A stretch of DNA of 64,000 bases from assembly GCA_022113835.1 (NCBI GenBank), contig JAILWY010000006.1, positions 8,680,001-8,744,000 on the forward strand, read 5' to 3'. The notes under the pieces were generated by a model that was not told where the DNA came from, did no database searches, and saw nothing but the letters and a program-made list of their open reading frames with translations. The position numbers were made by a program, and so were the translations under genes. Origin of the DNA: Atopsyche davidsoni (lineage: Eukaryota; Arthropoda; Insecta; Trichoptera; Hydrobiosidae). Position 1 is the first letter of the stretch. Each line of letters starts with the position of its first letter. Positions 13,001 to 25,450 of the stretch are shown here, one piece after another.

Positions 13001-13946
13001 GTCAAATAATTCTGCACAAGGCTGTGAGCCAAAAATAAAAGCTGAGCTCCCAAATTATCCGAATAAAACGAAACGTATTTGACCTATAAAAGAATTTCCT
13101 GTACTTGTTGCTTTTATATCCTATTTTTATCCAGATATAAAATTTTTAACATTTTACTTTGAATTGTATCGATAAATATCGTGTACTATATCAGCTATAA
13201 TTTTCTTGTTGTAATTATTTTATAAAACCATTTGTAATCAGATCGTTAGCATAACAGATAAGACGCTAAACGGATTTTGTATTTTAATTGTATTACGCAC
13301 AATTGAAAGAAAAACTCCCTTAAATACTTTTAAAAATCACTACAGATTTTTCTAACCAGCAAAAAAGTATTTATTCTAATTGTACCTTTCTTTTTTTCTT
13401 CTACAAAATAACCAATCGGAACATTTATCGAATATGTTACTCGATAAAATATCTTGTTTGAATAAAGACGTAGAAAGGTCAAGAAAAGGGAAAACTAAAC
13501 GGCAAGGCGGTAACAAACATTTTTATTTAGTAGACTTTTTTTGCTAAGGCTTCATAAAATTTACAAAACTGTCCAATAAATTATGTTTCAATTGCAAAAA
13601 CTCACGCTTACTTGTAGTAAACATAAATATTGTGTTTATAGTCCACGAGTACTTATTGGCTTCAACAAGAGTTGATGTAAACGCTTTACAAAAAAAATTT
13701 AAATTTATATAAATTGCTGTTATAAAAAATATGTGTGCACACATCAGGTTCCTAAATTATATTTTAAATTTATTGTATAAGTAATTTTTATAGTTTAACT
13801 TAGCGAGTTAAGCGAGTGGCTTATATGGAATTAGTAGACTTGCGTTTTGTTTAATTTACAATGTTGCTACAAAAATGACAACAACCCTTTATAACAAAAT
13901 TTAAATTTGTAATTAAAAAAAACTGTATTACCACGTGACAGAGTGC
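10099..13946. other. AT-rich DNA, overlapping short frames
   Basis: At 10425-10736 both strands are open for about 90 codons, with a GTAAGT donor on the minus strand near 10425. No domain is recognised. At 12035 and 12063 CAGCATTTACC is repeated. Small islands lie at 11500-11660 and 12000-12110. Confidence 0.5.
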
Positions 13947-13954
13947 GTTTAAAG

Positions 13955-14517
13955 CATAGTTTCTCAAACTACTTTGTCTCATCGACCCCTTGTCTAGTTT
14001 TCCTGTTTTTCGTCGACTATTGAATTTTTACAAATTCATTAGCTTCAAACATATTTTTGATATCTTATGTAGAACAACTCACTTTACTGTACAGTGGGTT
14101 TAAAAATGAAAAAAGTTAAAATACATGTTAAGTTAATTATACCTTTATTAATTAAAAACACACAAAATGCAAGTATAGTAACATTCAGAAAATAAATTTA
14201 ATTGACAGAGAATACATGGTGGAATTCCATTTTAATATCTTAAATAGAATAAAATATATAAATTAAAAACACACAAATTACTTCTACGCTTCAGGGCTTC
14301 GATTCGTCACAAAGTACATCGGTACAATCTGTGTTCGGTGCATTATGACATTTACAAAATGTCTAAATTTTGGTGATGACCTGCTTAAGTGGGATCCACT
14401 CTCGTAGACCTCCATTTACAGTTCATGGACCCCCAATTTTATTTTTCGCTGTCATCGACCCCTTGCGGGGCGAAATCGACTCCTGGGGGTCGATATTGAC
14501 CACTTTGGGAACCTCTG
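13955..14517. mobile_element. hAT-type MITE with near-perfect 8-bp TSD
   Basis: The left end CATAGTTTCTCAAAC and the right end (reverse complement CAGAGGTTCCCAAAG) are diverged inverted repeats. The flanks GTTTAAAG (13947-13954) and GTTTTAAG (14518-14525) are an 8-base duplication with one mismatch. Internal sequence near the right end (CGACCCCTTGCGGGGCG, CTCCTGGGGGTCGA) is GC-rich and palindromic. No transposase is present. A piece of the Penelope-like repeat at 14201-14255 is nested inside. Confidence 0.85.
14201..14255 (+). mobile_element. Penelope-like repeat fragment nested in hAT MITE
   Basis: The stretch TTGACAGAGAATACATGGTGGAATTCCATTTTAATAT matches 8559-8600 and, reversed, 10060-10095. 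The sequence AATTAAAAACACACAAA occurs just before (about 14149) and just after (about 14259). This may be a target duplication from the nested insertion or a local repeat. Only the outer part of the repeat is present. Confidence 0.6.
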
Positions 14518-14525
14518 GTTTTAAG

Positions 14526-17500
14526 TCTACAAAAAAAAGCAAAGATTCCAGATAAGCCCGGTTTAGTTGCGTGGCTAGTTTTTACTATTCTCCATTAGTT
14601 GAATATTCAGTTTTACAATGGCGAGTTTATTCGGCCATTAATCAAGGCTCCTCTGGCCTCCAACCCTTCCGCGAGCCCAACAGCTGTTGCATGTCTGCCC
14701 GGACAGATAATAGAAGTAATGGTCGAGGAAAAAAAAAACACATCGGACACTCTACGAGGAATCCGTCGCAGCTGTTGCGTCCCGCTCGTGTCGGCTGTCC
14801 GTTAGATGTATTTTGTGTCTAAAAAAAGCGTTAAACTGTTCAAAAATTTAAAAAATTCAAGCTCTTAAAAAAATTTAATAAACGTATGCTTCATCGAGGC
14901 AAAATTTCGATTGAAAATGTACCAAATTCATATCCTAAAGCAAACTTGACTTGACTTGAACTTGTACCTTGTGGCTATTACAGCCTGACGTCTTGAACTT
15001 TTCGATTATCGTTACTTTATTTTTATTATGTGTAAATCGATTACTGAACTGTTAACTTATTTATGAGATTGCTTGATATGCTATATTCACGTATTGAGAA
15101 ATAATAATTGAATGTAATGTAATGTATTTTTGTACTCACTTAAGTGGTATGACGGGTTAAACGTGTTGTGGCTATCAAAGAAAATATATAGCACGTATAG
15201 AAAAATAATGCATTAGGTAAATTGAAGTTTTTTACTCAAGTAAGTATAGGAATAATATTAGTTAATTTGAAATCAGTTATCAGTTATGTTACTTTGCGTA
15301 TAAGCTTGTTTATATGATAAAATAAAATACTATCTACACATATGGTGATACAATTTGTAACCGATTTGCAAATGGCTAAAAGCGTCTATTTAATTTAGGT
15401 GTTTTTATGGTTTAGCATATTGTGTCACAGCGTATAGAGCTTTGATATTCAAATGTATTATATCCTTGCCTGAAACTATCACATGTTACAAGCATGCACG
15501 AAAACAAATCAGGTTGTGACAAAGAATATAACGACACATCTCAAACAAGAAGTCGAACAGAATAAAGCACAAAAGGATGTCGCGAGTGTATTTGGAACAC
15601 GAGCAGCTCCCCGTGCCCCCATTGTTCGATAAGTCTAGAAAGCTTTCAATAAAATTGTTCGACTTTAATCTCTCCTCTTGTAGATACATCCTCTCTCTGC
15701 CTGCGGAACTTTTCTCTCGTCGTGGAAAATTTTTCCATCCCCGAGCCAGTGTCAAGCGTGGAGTGCAGAAAGAAAAGTACGAACGTCCCGGGACGAATTC
15801 GGAAAAAAGATAAAATTGGAATCATCGGAGGGAATTTAATCTCTTAACTTGACATAATGAGTGCGTTTGTTGGGGGCCTTTTGTATTTCCGTTCACTTGT
15901 AAGTGATTTTATTGAGCGGAGTTTTAAAGCTTTTTGTTCTGGGTATTAAGTAATTTTAATAAATTAATACTCCGTGGCCACCGCAAGCTTTTAAAACTTA
16001 AATTTTGTTTTAATCAGATGGACTGTTTAAATTTAATTTTAAGCGTTCTCGCAATCAATGTTTCATAGCTTGCCTAAAAATATATTTGAATACACAAATT
16101 TAAGGTTTTTTTGTATCATTGCACTACACTTGCTACTTTGCAAAGTGGCTGGCGTACTGATTCTTGCTTCTAAACAAGAAATGAGTCCTGGTTATGTCCT
16201 TCTGCCCCTTCGTCCTGTCCTGCACTGACCGAAGCATCCCACTGAGGAAGTTGCCTCGCCGCCAACTTGACCGTCTGCTGAAGAATCGAGGCTTTTTGCT
16301 TCCACTTCTTGCTGAAGTTTAATTAATAAGGAAAAGTTTTTTTCCTATCCCGCAACGATAAACTGTCGGTTCGTAATGACTTAACTACGCTTGAGATTGT
16401 GATTAATTGATAACGCAATATTTCAGATAAGGATGTAGTTTTTATATTTTAGTTTTAAACTCAAGATAATTTATTACTCTTAGGAACTTTTATGACATTA
16501 ATTTAAAGTTAATGAGAATAATTAAAAATAGTATTGATTGCTCGTGTTATCATTTGATTTTTAAATTTAAATAATCGTTCATACATCAAAGAAAACTAAA
16601 AGCATGTTCCAAGTTAGGTTAGGTTCGTGTTAAGTGATTTTTAAAGTGAGTGGTTATAAAAGTATAACGATGACGTTAAAGACTTTTTCCGTTTGTGATA
16701 AGATCAGTAGCTGCTGTAAACAATTCGTTTACCTTATATTTACGCCGAGAGGCTGCTAAACCTTAATTTAAAAGGAAATGTCTTTTGTACAGTTGGCAAG
16801 AGGCTAATCCTTACGTTAGCCTATCTCAGGTGGCCTATTTCGCGGCCCAGCCCGCTGAGTGATTGTACTTAGAGAGACAATCGGCCCGCTTACCCAGGAG
16901 ATTGTCTCCCGTGCGCCTACCTGTGGACTAGTGATGGGCCAGGTGGAGAAAACGCAGGTAAAGAAGCTACTAAATACAATAAAACTATACGACTTATTTT
17001 ATATAATATATAATATTACCGTGCAAGTTGGATCACGGCCTATTGAGTTTGAATATTTGAAAAATAATCAAACATTTTATCTTCTTCGGATCTAGTTCGG
17101 ATTATTAAACAATAAGCTTTTCTTCTGTTAATTTGATATTTTATTAACGATAGCAGGTTGAAAAGCTTGTAGCTGCTTTGAAATGCCCATCGCCATTGCA
17201 GACAGCGCATACAATTAGGCCACAGAGGAACTTTCAGAGCTCGTCGCAAGTCTGAGACGGGATTACGATATTCAAACACCGGTTTATTAGCAGGAAGGGT
17301 GTTTGCTCTTCGGCTGGAGACGAGCCTTTGTGAGACTTAAAAACGGGAAGTCCATGTCACGATATTTGATAAATTTATTAAAAATTAGATGTTCTTGGGA
17401 TTTATGGGTGTAATGCTGCACAGTGATTTAACCTATTAAACTACATATTATTCTGTTCATATTTTTTCAGTTGAAAGCGACAATACGTTTTCTCGTGTGG

Positions 17501-18243
17501 TATTGTTTATATGAGTCATCTTATTTTTTTTTTTTCATGATCGGTTATAATTAAAATAAACAATGATTCATTTAAATAAATTGTAAATACACCAAACGCA
17601 TGTGGATGTTAATTAAATTTAAAATACGTCATATTCACTCAGATTACGATTTCTTTACTTTCTTTATTCAGATCGAAAATTGTGCCCGTATTGAAAATAC
17701 GACAAGCAAACATCGGAACGAAGTCATTTGCGAATTTTCCCATTTCAGTGCACTCCTTACAATTTCCCGGAGGAATCTCCGAAGCGACGAGTGTTTAGGT
17801 ATTTTTTTCAATTTTTTCAATCTCGGTTCGGTTTTCTAAGACGAAGCGCCTTGATTTCGCATTGTGACGAAGAACGTTAGCTGACACGTGTAATTTTGAA
17901 TGAGTCAGTAAGCATTTCTGAATATTTATTTCATTTTTGTAACGATAATAAAAAGCTCGGCTTAAAAACAGGCAACATGGAAAAATTACAAAAATATTCA
18001 AATGGAATCCCACCAAAAAATAAATATTCCATCAAAAAATGTCGAATGAATAAATAAACGTTTAATTTACTAACAGCTCTTTGTATTGTGCATAAAAAAG
18101 TAATGAATATTGTAGGATTAATATTCGCTGGTCAAGTGATCGGATACATGTTTGTCTATACTTATGATTAAAAGAAACCATTAAAAAAATACTAGCGGAA
18201 GTAAATTTTAATATTTATATCATATTTGTAAATATCATATTTT
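14526..18243. other. Alternating AT-rich DNA and GC islands
   Basis: Islands lie at 14560-14820 (CCTCCAACCCTTCCGCGAGCC), 15570-15860, 16150-16330 (GTTGCCTCGCCGCCAACTTG) and 16800-16960 (TTTCGCGGCCCAGCCCGC). Several are open in two frames, as expected from composition. A (TTAGG)2 run is near 16614. No gene is supported. Confidence 0.5.
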
Positions 18244-18360
18244 TGACTTGGTGGAATTACATCATAATATTTTTATTAAAAAAAATTCTTAGTGTTGTTT
18301 AATATATATTTTTTGTCGTAACTAGTTTCGCCTACGCGCTAGGTTGGCATCTTCAGACAG
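18244..18360 (-). mobile_element. Penelope-like terminal repeat piece with hammerhead-like core
   Basis: The plus strand begins GACTTGGTGGAATTACATCATAATATTTTT, a diverged form of the block at 8.56 kb. On the minus strand, 18315-18360 reads CTGAAGA, then TGCC, a loop, GGC, then GAAACTAGTT. This matches the hammerhead pattern CUGANGA - stem II - GAAA - short stem III - GUH. Stem II would be GCC/GGC, with one extra U after CUGAAGA. Stem I has three pairs beside the core. Such ribozymes are known from Penelope-like retroelements. Activity is untested, and the short stems make it doubtful. Confidence 0.5.
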
Positions 18361-19509
18361 TTTATTAAAATATATGTAGAAGCAATCTGCATTGTGTTTT
18401 GGTATTAAATACACTTAATTCTAATAACCGTATTTAATGCTTATTCAGAGGTTTATAAATGATTCACTCGAAACTTGCAGGTTCTAAAGGCTGTACGCTT
18501 TTTATCGAAAGGTTTTATTAAGAATATTTTATCTTTAAAATATGCACAACTGCTTAAAACCTTTTCGTTGCACATCCCCTAGCGTAAAGTAGATTTTAGC
18601 ACATTAATAGTTAATGCCAGTATCTGCACACGAGACACCGTGACTCTATGTCGAACAAAATTTATAATATACAAGCATGGAAACCTTTCTGTTGCAATAT
18701 TAATTCTAGTCTAAAATCCACTGAAGATAAGTCGCATATAAATATTTTCCTAATTATTATGAAATAATCAATAATTTGTATAAAAAATAATTTATTTATA
18801 GCGCAGTGCATTAGGTTAAATTTATTTCAACTTGATTAAATTTTAAAACAACAATTTTTTTTTTTTTGATAAATAACATATGTAATGTACAAATACAATA
18901 CAACGTTATTGATTACATTAAACAATCGATTAAATATAATACTTTAATTTGAAGCTGTATTGTCTAGCATTGAATGCCCAATATGATGAAATAAGTTTTT
19001 GCTGTTTATGTCTTGTCTTTTTTTAATTCATAGGCGTTTAATTTTATATATATTTTTACGTATCGCTCTTTAAATTAAATCGTGTGCTTTTTTTTATACA
19101 TATATTTTTTATAAATTGTTTTGTTTATTTTAATAGTTGAAGAAATAATGCACTGGTATGTCTTCCTGCAAAAACGCCATTACGTCGAATTAGCGAAGAC
19201 GCAAACCATACGGCTGCCTGGCGACGAAAATGCTTACTAAGCATTCCGAGTCAGCGAGCTCTTGCTTAATGCATGGCAATTTTGCGATTGGCAGCTCAAT
19301 TAACCTAACCCTGCTTCTGCTTGGCGAAGAGATAGATTCCCAACGAGGCGCATTAGTCAGTCTATCGGAGAATACAGGTAACACATTCGCTCAAAACCAA
19401 TAGGTGAACTCAAATTAATTTTAAATAAACATATTGCTATATGTCTCTCAAATATTAATAGATTGATTGTTAAGTCAAGCTGATGTATTGTCAAAATCTA
19501 TTTGATATT
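18361..19509. other. AT-rich DNA, small island 19180-19390
   Basis: The island contains CGGCTGCCTGGCGACG and AACCTAACCCTGCTTCTGC. A 64-codon minus-strand frame there is not recognisable. Nothing else seen. Confidence 0.5.
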
Positions 19510-20230
19510 ATTTTGTTGATAAAAGTTAAGCGAATGCTACGTGAAAGTCTATCTAAAATAATTTAATTAATATGAGTTAAAGTTATGTGAAAATCTACTA
19601 GGCTTTGTATAAGTGAGGTGATAGCTCTACGAAAAGTGTTTTTGAGTAAATATAAACCTGTTAAAAGCCTTGTGGAAATCTATTTAATATTCTTGAGATA
19701 TAAGCTACTTGAAAGTTTTTCTGATATTAAAGCAAAAGTATTTCAGATGAATTTCAGAGAAAGGTGTTATGATAATTTTTAGTTCACATCAGTTAAATAA
19801 AATGCAAAAGTTTATTTGATAGATAATGATTAAGAACATTTTTTTTAAATATTGAAAATTGATTAAAGAAACTCTTAGAAAAATATATCAACGTGATTTG
19901 TGCGGGATATATTTTTCTAAGAGTTTCTTTAATCAATTTTCAATATTTAAAAAAATGTTCTTAATCATTATCAATCAATTAAACCTGTATAGGTAAAATC
20001 GTACTTCCTGTGAGATGGTCTTCACAAAAAACCAATAATAAATTTATTTGATATTTTTAGATATATATCTAGTATATAAGATGAAAGTCTGTCTTATATT
20101 TTTTGATTGACATACGTTAAGTAAAAGCTACGTGAAAGGCTTTCTGATATAAATGTCTGAAAGTATGTAAGGAAAAACTATTTGAAAGTTTATCCGATAC
20201 TTTTGGGTTGTTATAAGTAAGATGAAAGTA
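19510..20230. repeat. Decayed tandem repeat, unit roughly 45-50 bp
   Basis: Variants of one unit recur with the pattern GTTAAGyrAAwGCTACGTGAAAG, yTwTCTGATAT and a T-rich spacer ending near ATAA. Clear instances lie at about 19526, 19572, 19690, 20117 and 20170. SINE copy A inserted into the array and splits it at 19822-20042. Units differ by many substitutions and small indels, so the array is old. No function is apparent. Limits are approximate. Confidence 0.6.
19822..20042 (+). mobile_element. Foldback tRNA-SINE copy A
   Basis: The element has a left arm at 19822-19888 and a right arm at 19907-19972 that are almost perfect reverse complements, with an 18-base loop. A unique tail follows (CTGTATAGG...GTCTTCAC, about 19985-20025) and then an A-rich end. 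The same arms and tail recur at 27.9, 42.2 and 49.0 kb. The 11-base target duplication TTTATTTGATA is seen at 19811-19821 and 20043-20053. The short direct repeats and A-rich 3' end suggest reverse-transcriptase-mediated insertion. The loop keeps only GTGATTTGTGCGGGA, a remnant of the tRNA-like part found in the longer copies. It sits inside a decayed tandem repeat and splits it in two. Confidence 0.85.
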
Positions 20231-23029
20231 TATTTTTTGTTATGAGACTTTTTATTTTGTGAAAAAATACATTAATATTTCCTTAAAATAAAATAAAAAA
20301 TACTCGAGGGCCTCATACTTATAAATTGGTTTTTCGTTTAGTAATTTATGCATTTGACTGCCTCTACATGGAACCGTGCTTATTTTCTAGTAGCTCCACT
20401 TATGGTGTGAATGAATGTATTCCATCCATCAATTAAACATATTTTCACATACTTTCACTTATAATATAATCTTAATTAAAAAAGAAACAGCTGCGTCATA
20501 AGTTGAATAAAACAATTTCACGAATCCAAAAAAAAATTATTTATATTTTTTTAAAGTATGTTCAGCCAAAATCGCACCAGCTAGTTTTAAATACAAAATT
20601 TAATAATAATATTTCAATAACCGCAGCCTAGAAAATGAACATTATTGTTTGCAGAATAATTGCACAGTTAGAGAATGATAACATTTAGTAAATATTATTA
20701 AATCAAATATACAATATGAACGGATATGCCGTGAATAAACCTCAAATGCTAATATGGCCTATTTAGAATCCGCTATCTTGTTTTCATAGTTCCAAATAAC
20801 CTATTATCAGGAGGTCTAAATCCAAATAGTTGAAACTCATTTAATTCGTATATTATTCACTAGCTGTAAAATAAATTTTAACTTTGGGCTTAAAGTAAAT
20901 GCTCTAGAGAAATTAATATGGTTCAATGAATTGGGTTTTGAATGCGTATAAGGTTCTAGGTTCCTATGGGCAGACCTACAATGGTAGGCTTAAAAAATGG
21001 GTTTGGTTTGGCTGAAAAATAGTAACTGCCGCTTTCCAATTGTAAAGTATAAGGGTCAGAATGATTAATTTGCAGAGTGGAATGCGAGTTTATTTATTAA
21101 AACGTTGAAAATATTGGAAACGTTTTAAAAATAAAATGGACTCATTTCAAAATATTTTGCGTTGAGACTTAAATACATTTTAAAAAGATTTATTTATATT
21201 GAAATAAGTTAAGGTTTCTTTTTGTCTTTCATTACTGAGAAATCAATGTCTGCACATATGTAACAAGTTTCATTACTAAAATATATAACCTTATATCGAA
21301 AAGAACATAGTGTGCTTATATATATAATGGGCACTCTTTATACGTTTTTAACCACTTTGTTTTTGAAGTAGGAAGTTAAACTTGACCACAACCACCCTCT
21401 TGTTTTGAGGCTGCGTTTGATGCACCTTCAATGGCTAACCCTTAAACAATCCACCCCATTCTTGCTTCATTCGCTTAGTTAAGTACAACTTTCAGTACCG
21501 ATCCGACCCCATTGTCCAGAAGGCTTCACTTGTTACCTATTGTTTTAGGGTACTATAATGTAGGCTGTGCGAGCTGAGGCTTATGCATTGTCTGGGTGGA
21601 TGTTTTGATTGGCAATTTTGTTATTTGCGTATGCTAATACAGCGCCCGAGGTATTTTGATGGGATTTCAAACCCAATAATTTATTTATGATTGACCGTAA
21701 AATTTATATTTGCGTTGCTTAAAATGAACTAAACTTTAAAATAAATTGTATGCTCTTTCAACAACCATTGTGAATTATTCAATTCAATTTTGCGGTATAT
21801 TAGTGTGAACTATAACAAAACCTTCCAAGCTTTATTGATATAATTTTAAAATATTCGTTGCGATATTGAAAATACTATATAAAATCTGGATAAATTAATC
21901 GACGAGGTTTTGACCAAAGATTTTATTTACACATTAAATATGATTTTTTCTAAATTGACAAAATATGCATAAACATTAGATTCAATTTTAAGAGAACATA
22001 AAACTCACATTTAATACAAAATTGAAAATAAATATTACTTAAAACGTGTGTGTGGGTATGTTCGTATTATTAATTAGATATTGTATGATATACAAATCCA
22101 AGGTGAAGACTTTCAAAGATAGCACTTAATCATACACGAGAATTAAAAATATCGTTTTGAATACACTTGCTGGTAAAATATTTCTTACAAAAAGCACTGA
22201 GAGGTTTTGAACGTTTAAACGAATCTCCAACAATAAATTCTGGATTATTTTTAGAGGGTGTTTCCACTGTGCGCGGGGGTTGGTTTGCATTAGCCTTCTC
22301 CCTCCATAGATATTGCCTGCTTGCTCTTGCCAACTAATTGGGCTGTCATACGCAGGGTTTTTACTCCTCCAGTGCTGATTAAAGGAAGCCTGGATCGCGT
22401 GGGTTGCTAATCTGGAATCGATCTACATCTGCTTATGCGAAAAATGACAATCCACCGCCGTGCATATATTAATTTACCGTTTTATTTATAACCACAGCAT
22501 TCTACTTGGCGAGAAATTGCGGTCACAAGAGGCACAAAATTCGAAATAAGCGTATTTTCAAACAAACATATTATATTACGTTGTTAATAAAATCTGCATA
22601 AAGTCGCTATTTTGAAAATCAACCACCGTAAACATATAATTTAATATTTTATTTATAACATAAACTAACCGCAGTATTACATTAGCGAGTGATCGCGGTT
22701 ACAATGAAACTAAGATCTATGTTTACAAATCGCATCGTACGAAAGTGTGGCAATTTAATTCGGATATCTTAGTTACTTTTTAAATCTACCCTAATCGACT
22801 ATCCAATAATAATATCTAATACAATTGTAATACTATATATCGTAATAATCAATAAATCAAAAAGACTGCACGTGTGTTTTAAAAATCTATATTAACATCC
22901 AACTCGCTAAATGTACGCATAAATAATAAATCAAAATTCAATATACATTAAACCCATACAAATATTTTGTTGTATACATCGACATAGAATATTTCATGAA
23001 AGGGGAGGGGATTTATTTGAAAACCTTTT
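20231..23029. other. AT-rich DNA, nothing firm
   Basis: GC-richer patches at 21380-21660 and 22250-22460 have no coding character. No repeat shared with the rest of the window was noticed. Confidence 0.5.
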
Positions 23030-23340
23030 CAGTGTAGTTAATTACAATGGAGGGATTAATTCAGTTCATCAAATTAATTAAAATTTAATTCGCGTATTTC
23101 GAATAATGAGTACATAATTACTTGCAAAGCACCTGAAAAGGCTCGGCTACAGGATCCATTCGGTGTTTCGTCGATTCACACCTCAAATTATCGAACTAAA
23201 TAATATTTGCCCAAGGGCTGCACAAGGGTGTGAAGATGTAATTCCTCTCGGGGTACCGAAAAAGGTCGCCGATGACCCTTCCATTCGAGGGGAGATTTTA
23301 TTAGATATTTCATTAGATTACAACCGTAATTAAGTGATAA
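23030..23340. promoter_or_regulatory. TAAT-rich candidate enhancer
   Basis: Repeated TAATTA/ATTAAT cores (GTTAATTACAATGG, GGGATTAATTC, AAATTAATTAAAATTTAATTCG, ACATAATTACTTGC) lead into a GC-richer part with CTCTCGGGGTACCGAAAAAGGTCGCC and CATTCGAGGGGAG. The mix resembles homeodomain-controlled enhancers. No coding signal. Confidence 0.3.
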
Positions 23341-24475
23341 TTCAACCCTAGATTCAGCAAAAAAGTTATTGTTTCATATTTTCATCGTGTGCGATATGCC
23401 GTTATTAAACATGCAGATAAAATTTTGAAACTGATAAATTTAATATTCTGAAATACTTTAGAATCGTTAACAGGAAATTATGATTTTTTTTTCAATTTCA
23501 ATATATTATTTTTGCTTGTCAAATTAACACCTCATTTACATTTGCCTTGAAATTTATTTTAAGAAATTACCGTCTTTTATCCATTTTCTAATTGAGACAT
23601 AATACTGCCTGGATTTGAAATAAACCAAAACATGTATGATCTTAATAAATTTACATCATTAAAAAAATATTTACATGGTGGATAATCCCTGCCTTCGTCT
23701 CATTACCGCTTCACTCTGGATCCAGCAGCCTGCACGTACTCTAGTATTTATCTGAGAGACTAAATGAGTTTAGAACACAGAATTATTCTTGCATAAACAT
23801 TCACCTACTTGCACTCGCTTCACACCTGCGTTGGTACTTCATCTATAGAACAGAGTCGGAGTGGAAGATTTAAGACCCATAAACAAATAAACACACAAAT
23901 CCCTTGCAAATAATCGATATTATTATTAATTGTATAAAAATAACCTCACCTAATTTTATTTCTCTCCGTGAGAAACATGGTTTGATTTATAATTTTTTTT
24001 AAAAACATTACGTCTCTATTGGAAAAAAAACGATGTTTATGTTGATTATTTACTATCCTATTGACTTGGGGTTTTCTTTTCTGCATTTTGTGTTTAAGTC
24101 CAACGCCCACACGCAAAAGTGTGTCCATCAAAATTGTCTGAAGTATCCATCAAGCATGTCCTTAGAAAAGAGTGTCTCTGTTTTTACTTGCCTTTTTTAC
24201 TGACCCTCAACGTTTACGATAAGCCTCCACAGTGTGATTTTAATTTTATATGATAATGTAAAGTTGTTCAATGCAAAGATTTCAAAATTATGAAACTCTT
24301 AGTAAAAAATAGAACCTGCGATAATCCGCGGCTTAGACGACTACCCTAGTTTTCCTGGAACCAGTTTGGCTCTGCACTAGACTGGTACAACTTCCGAGAA
24401 GAAAAGACAACTTAATGGTACGAAATAAACTGGGCGGAAATTCAAAGGAGGTCTGGCGGGGGAGAGGTACCTTTG

Positions 24476-24483
24476 TGACGTCA
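24476..24483. promoter_or_regulatory. Perfect CRE site TGACGTCA
   Basis: Palindromic bZIP (CREB/ATF) consensus in a GC-rich island. Confidence 0.4.
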
Positions 24484-24508
24484 CGGCGCATCCCCTTGGC
24501 TGCTGGGA

Positions 24509-24540
24509 GTGTCAGAGGCTAAGGGTTGTGTGTCTGACAC
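24509..24540. repeat. Inverted repeat GTGTCAGA/TCTGACAC
   Basis: Two exact 8-base arms are separated by 16 bases, 25 bases after the CRE site at 24476 in a GC-rich island. It could be a binding palindrome of the candidate regulatory region. Confidence 0.5.
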
Positions 24541-25169
24541 CCCCTGAAAGGTGTTTGCATTAGAGAAGCCCAGGATATTATGCAGCGGTAGATATATATG
24601 AGAAACCTCTCACGGGGTGTCAGTAACTCACTTGATGTGTTTTGTCGTTTTTTACACGCCCATAAGTTGCACCTCCAGCAAAGGGGTAGGAATATCTTTT
24701 ACAGTATACCTTGATATTTTTTTAACGACAGAAGAGTTCAAAATGTAATTAATCTACAATGTTAAGTGAAAGTTAGATGCTCTTAAAATAAATTAAATTA
24801 AACTTTACCGAACCCTTCACATCATATATCAACAAATATAATTATTATGTAAGATTTGCATAACAATAACAAATACTTGAAATAGAACCACGGTAAATAA
24901 ATAAAAAAGACAACCATCAGGAGACATTGTTACTATTTGTATTTTGATACGTACAGAATATTATATATTGTTTTAGGGTATACAATTTACATTAATAACA
25001 ATCTTTTTTATAAATATATAATCTGTTTGCTTAAATACATGCATATGCAATGTATTCGTTTCAAGACTTGATATTCAGTTAAATTATTAGTTTATCATTA
25101 ATCTTCACAAACATATTTGAATAAATGTATATGCACATATTCTAGAATTTTTTTTCATTTTTTTTTCAG

Positions 25170-25214
25170 ATCTTTTGAAGCTCATCACAATCAACGGGAA
25201 ATCATCTTTCTAAG
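25170..25214 (+). CDS. Candidate 45-nt internal exon (microexon)
   Basis: A T-rich tract ending TTTTTTTTTCAG precedes the segment and GTAAGA follows, both strong splice signals. The length is divisible by three. Only the frame with one leading base is open, reading SFEAHHNQREIIFL plus two leftover bases; the other two frames contain stops. I recognise no family with certainty. QREIIFLR loosely resembles the QQEILVLRR stretch of IL-17 cytokines, but an eight-residue match is weak. Chance exon-like segments are common in AT-rich DNA, so confidence is low. Confidence 0.25.
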
Positions 25215-25450
25215 GTAAGACATTTCGCTCGGAATACGCGAGAGAATCAAATCTCTTCCACTGTCTTGGTTATACATTCAGCAATCGATAGGGGGCTGAA
25301 GGGTGGGCGGTTGACTGAAGACTCCTCCAGAGTGATTCGGCCTTCCTTTGAGGAAGCAATTGCGTTTAGACCGAGGCGGCCGCATTCTTGAGATATCTCC
25401 ATTCAATCTTCGGAATGAGGAACGCTGTAATTTGCGCTATACTTGGCCTT
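25215..25450. other. GC-richer island after candidate exon
   Basis: The stretch holds GGGGGCTGAAGGGTGGGCGG and CCGAGGCGGCCGCATTC, far above local GC. No open frame of note. It would be the start of the intron after the 25170 segment, or an independent conserved element. Confidence 0.3.

Larger units (their letters stand above)
24330..24620. promoter_or_regulatory. GC-rich island with CRE and palindrome
   Basis: The island contains a perfect CRE, TGACGTCA, at 24476-24483 and the inverted repeat GTGTCAGA/TCTGACAC. GC-rich runs such as GGTCTGGCGGGGGAGAGG stand out. It lies about 600-800 bases before the candidate 45-nt exon. It could be a promoter or enhancer bound by CREB/ATF-type bZIP proteins. 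No TATA box with a convincing initiator was seen. Confidence 0.35.

Noticed and set aside
14571..14822. 83- and 68-codon overlapping frames
   Set aside because: The two frames overlap in the same GC-rich block, with no known motif and no splice context; treated as a noncoding island.
19822..20042. Rho-independent-type terminator or CRISPR-like palindrome
   Set aside because: Arms, tail, target duplication and other copies show it is a mobile element.
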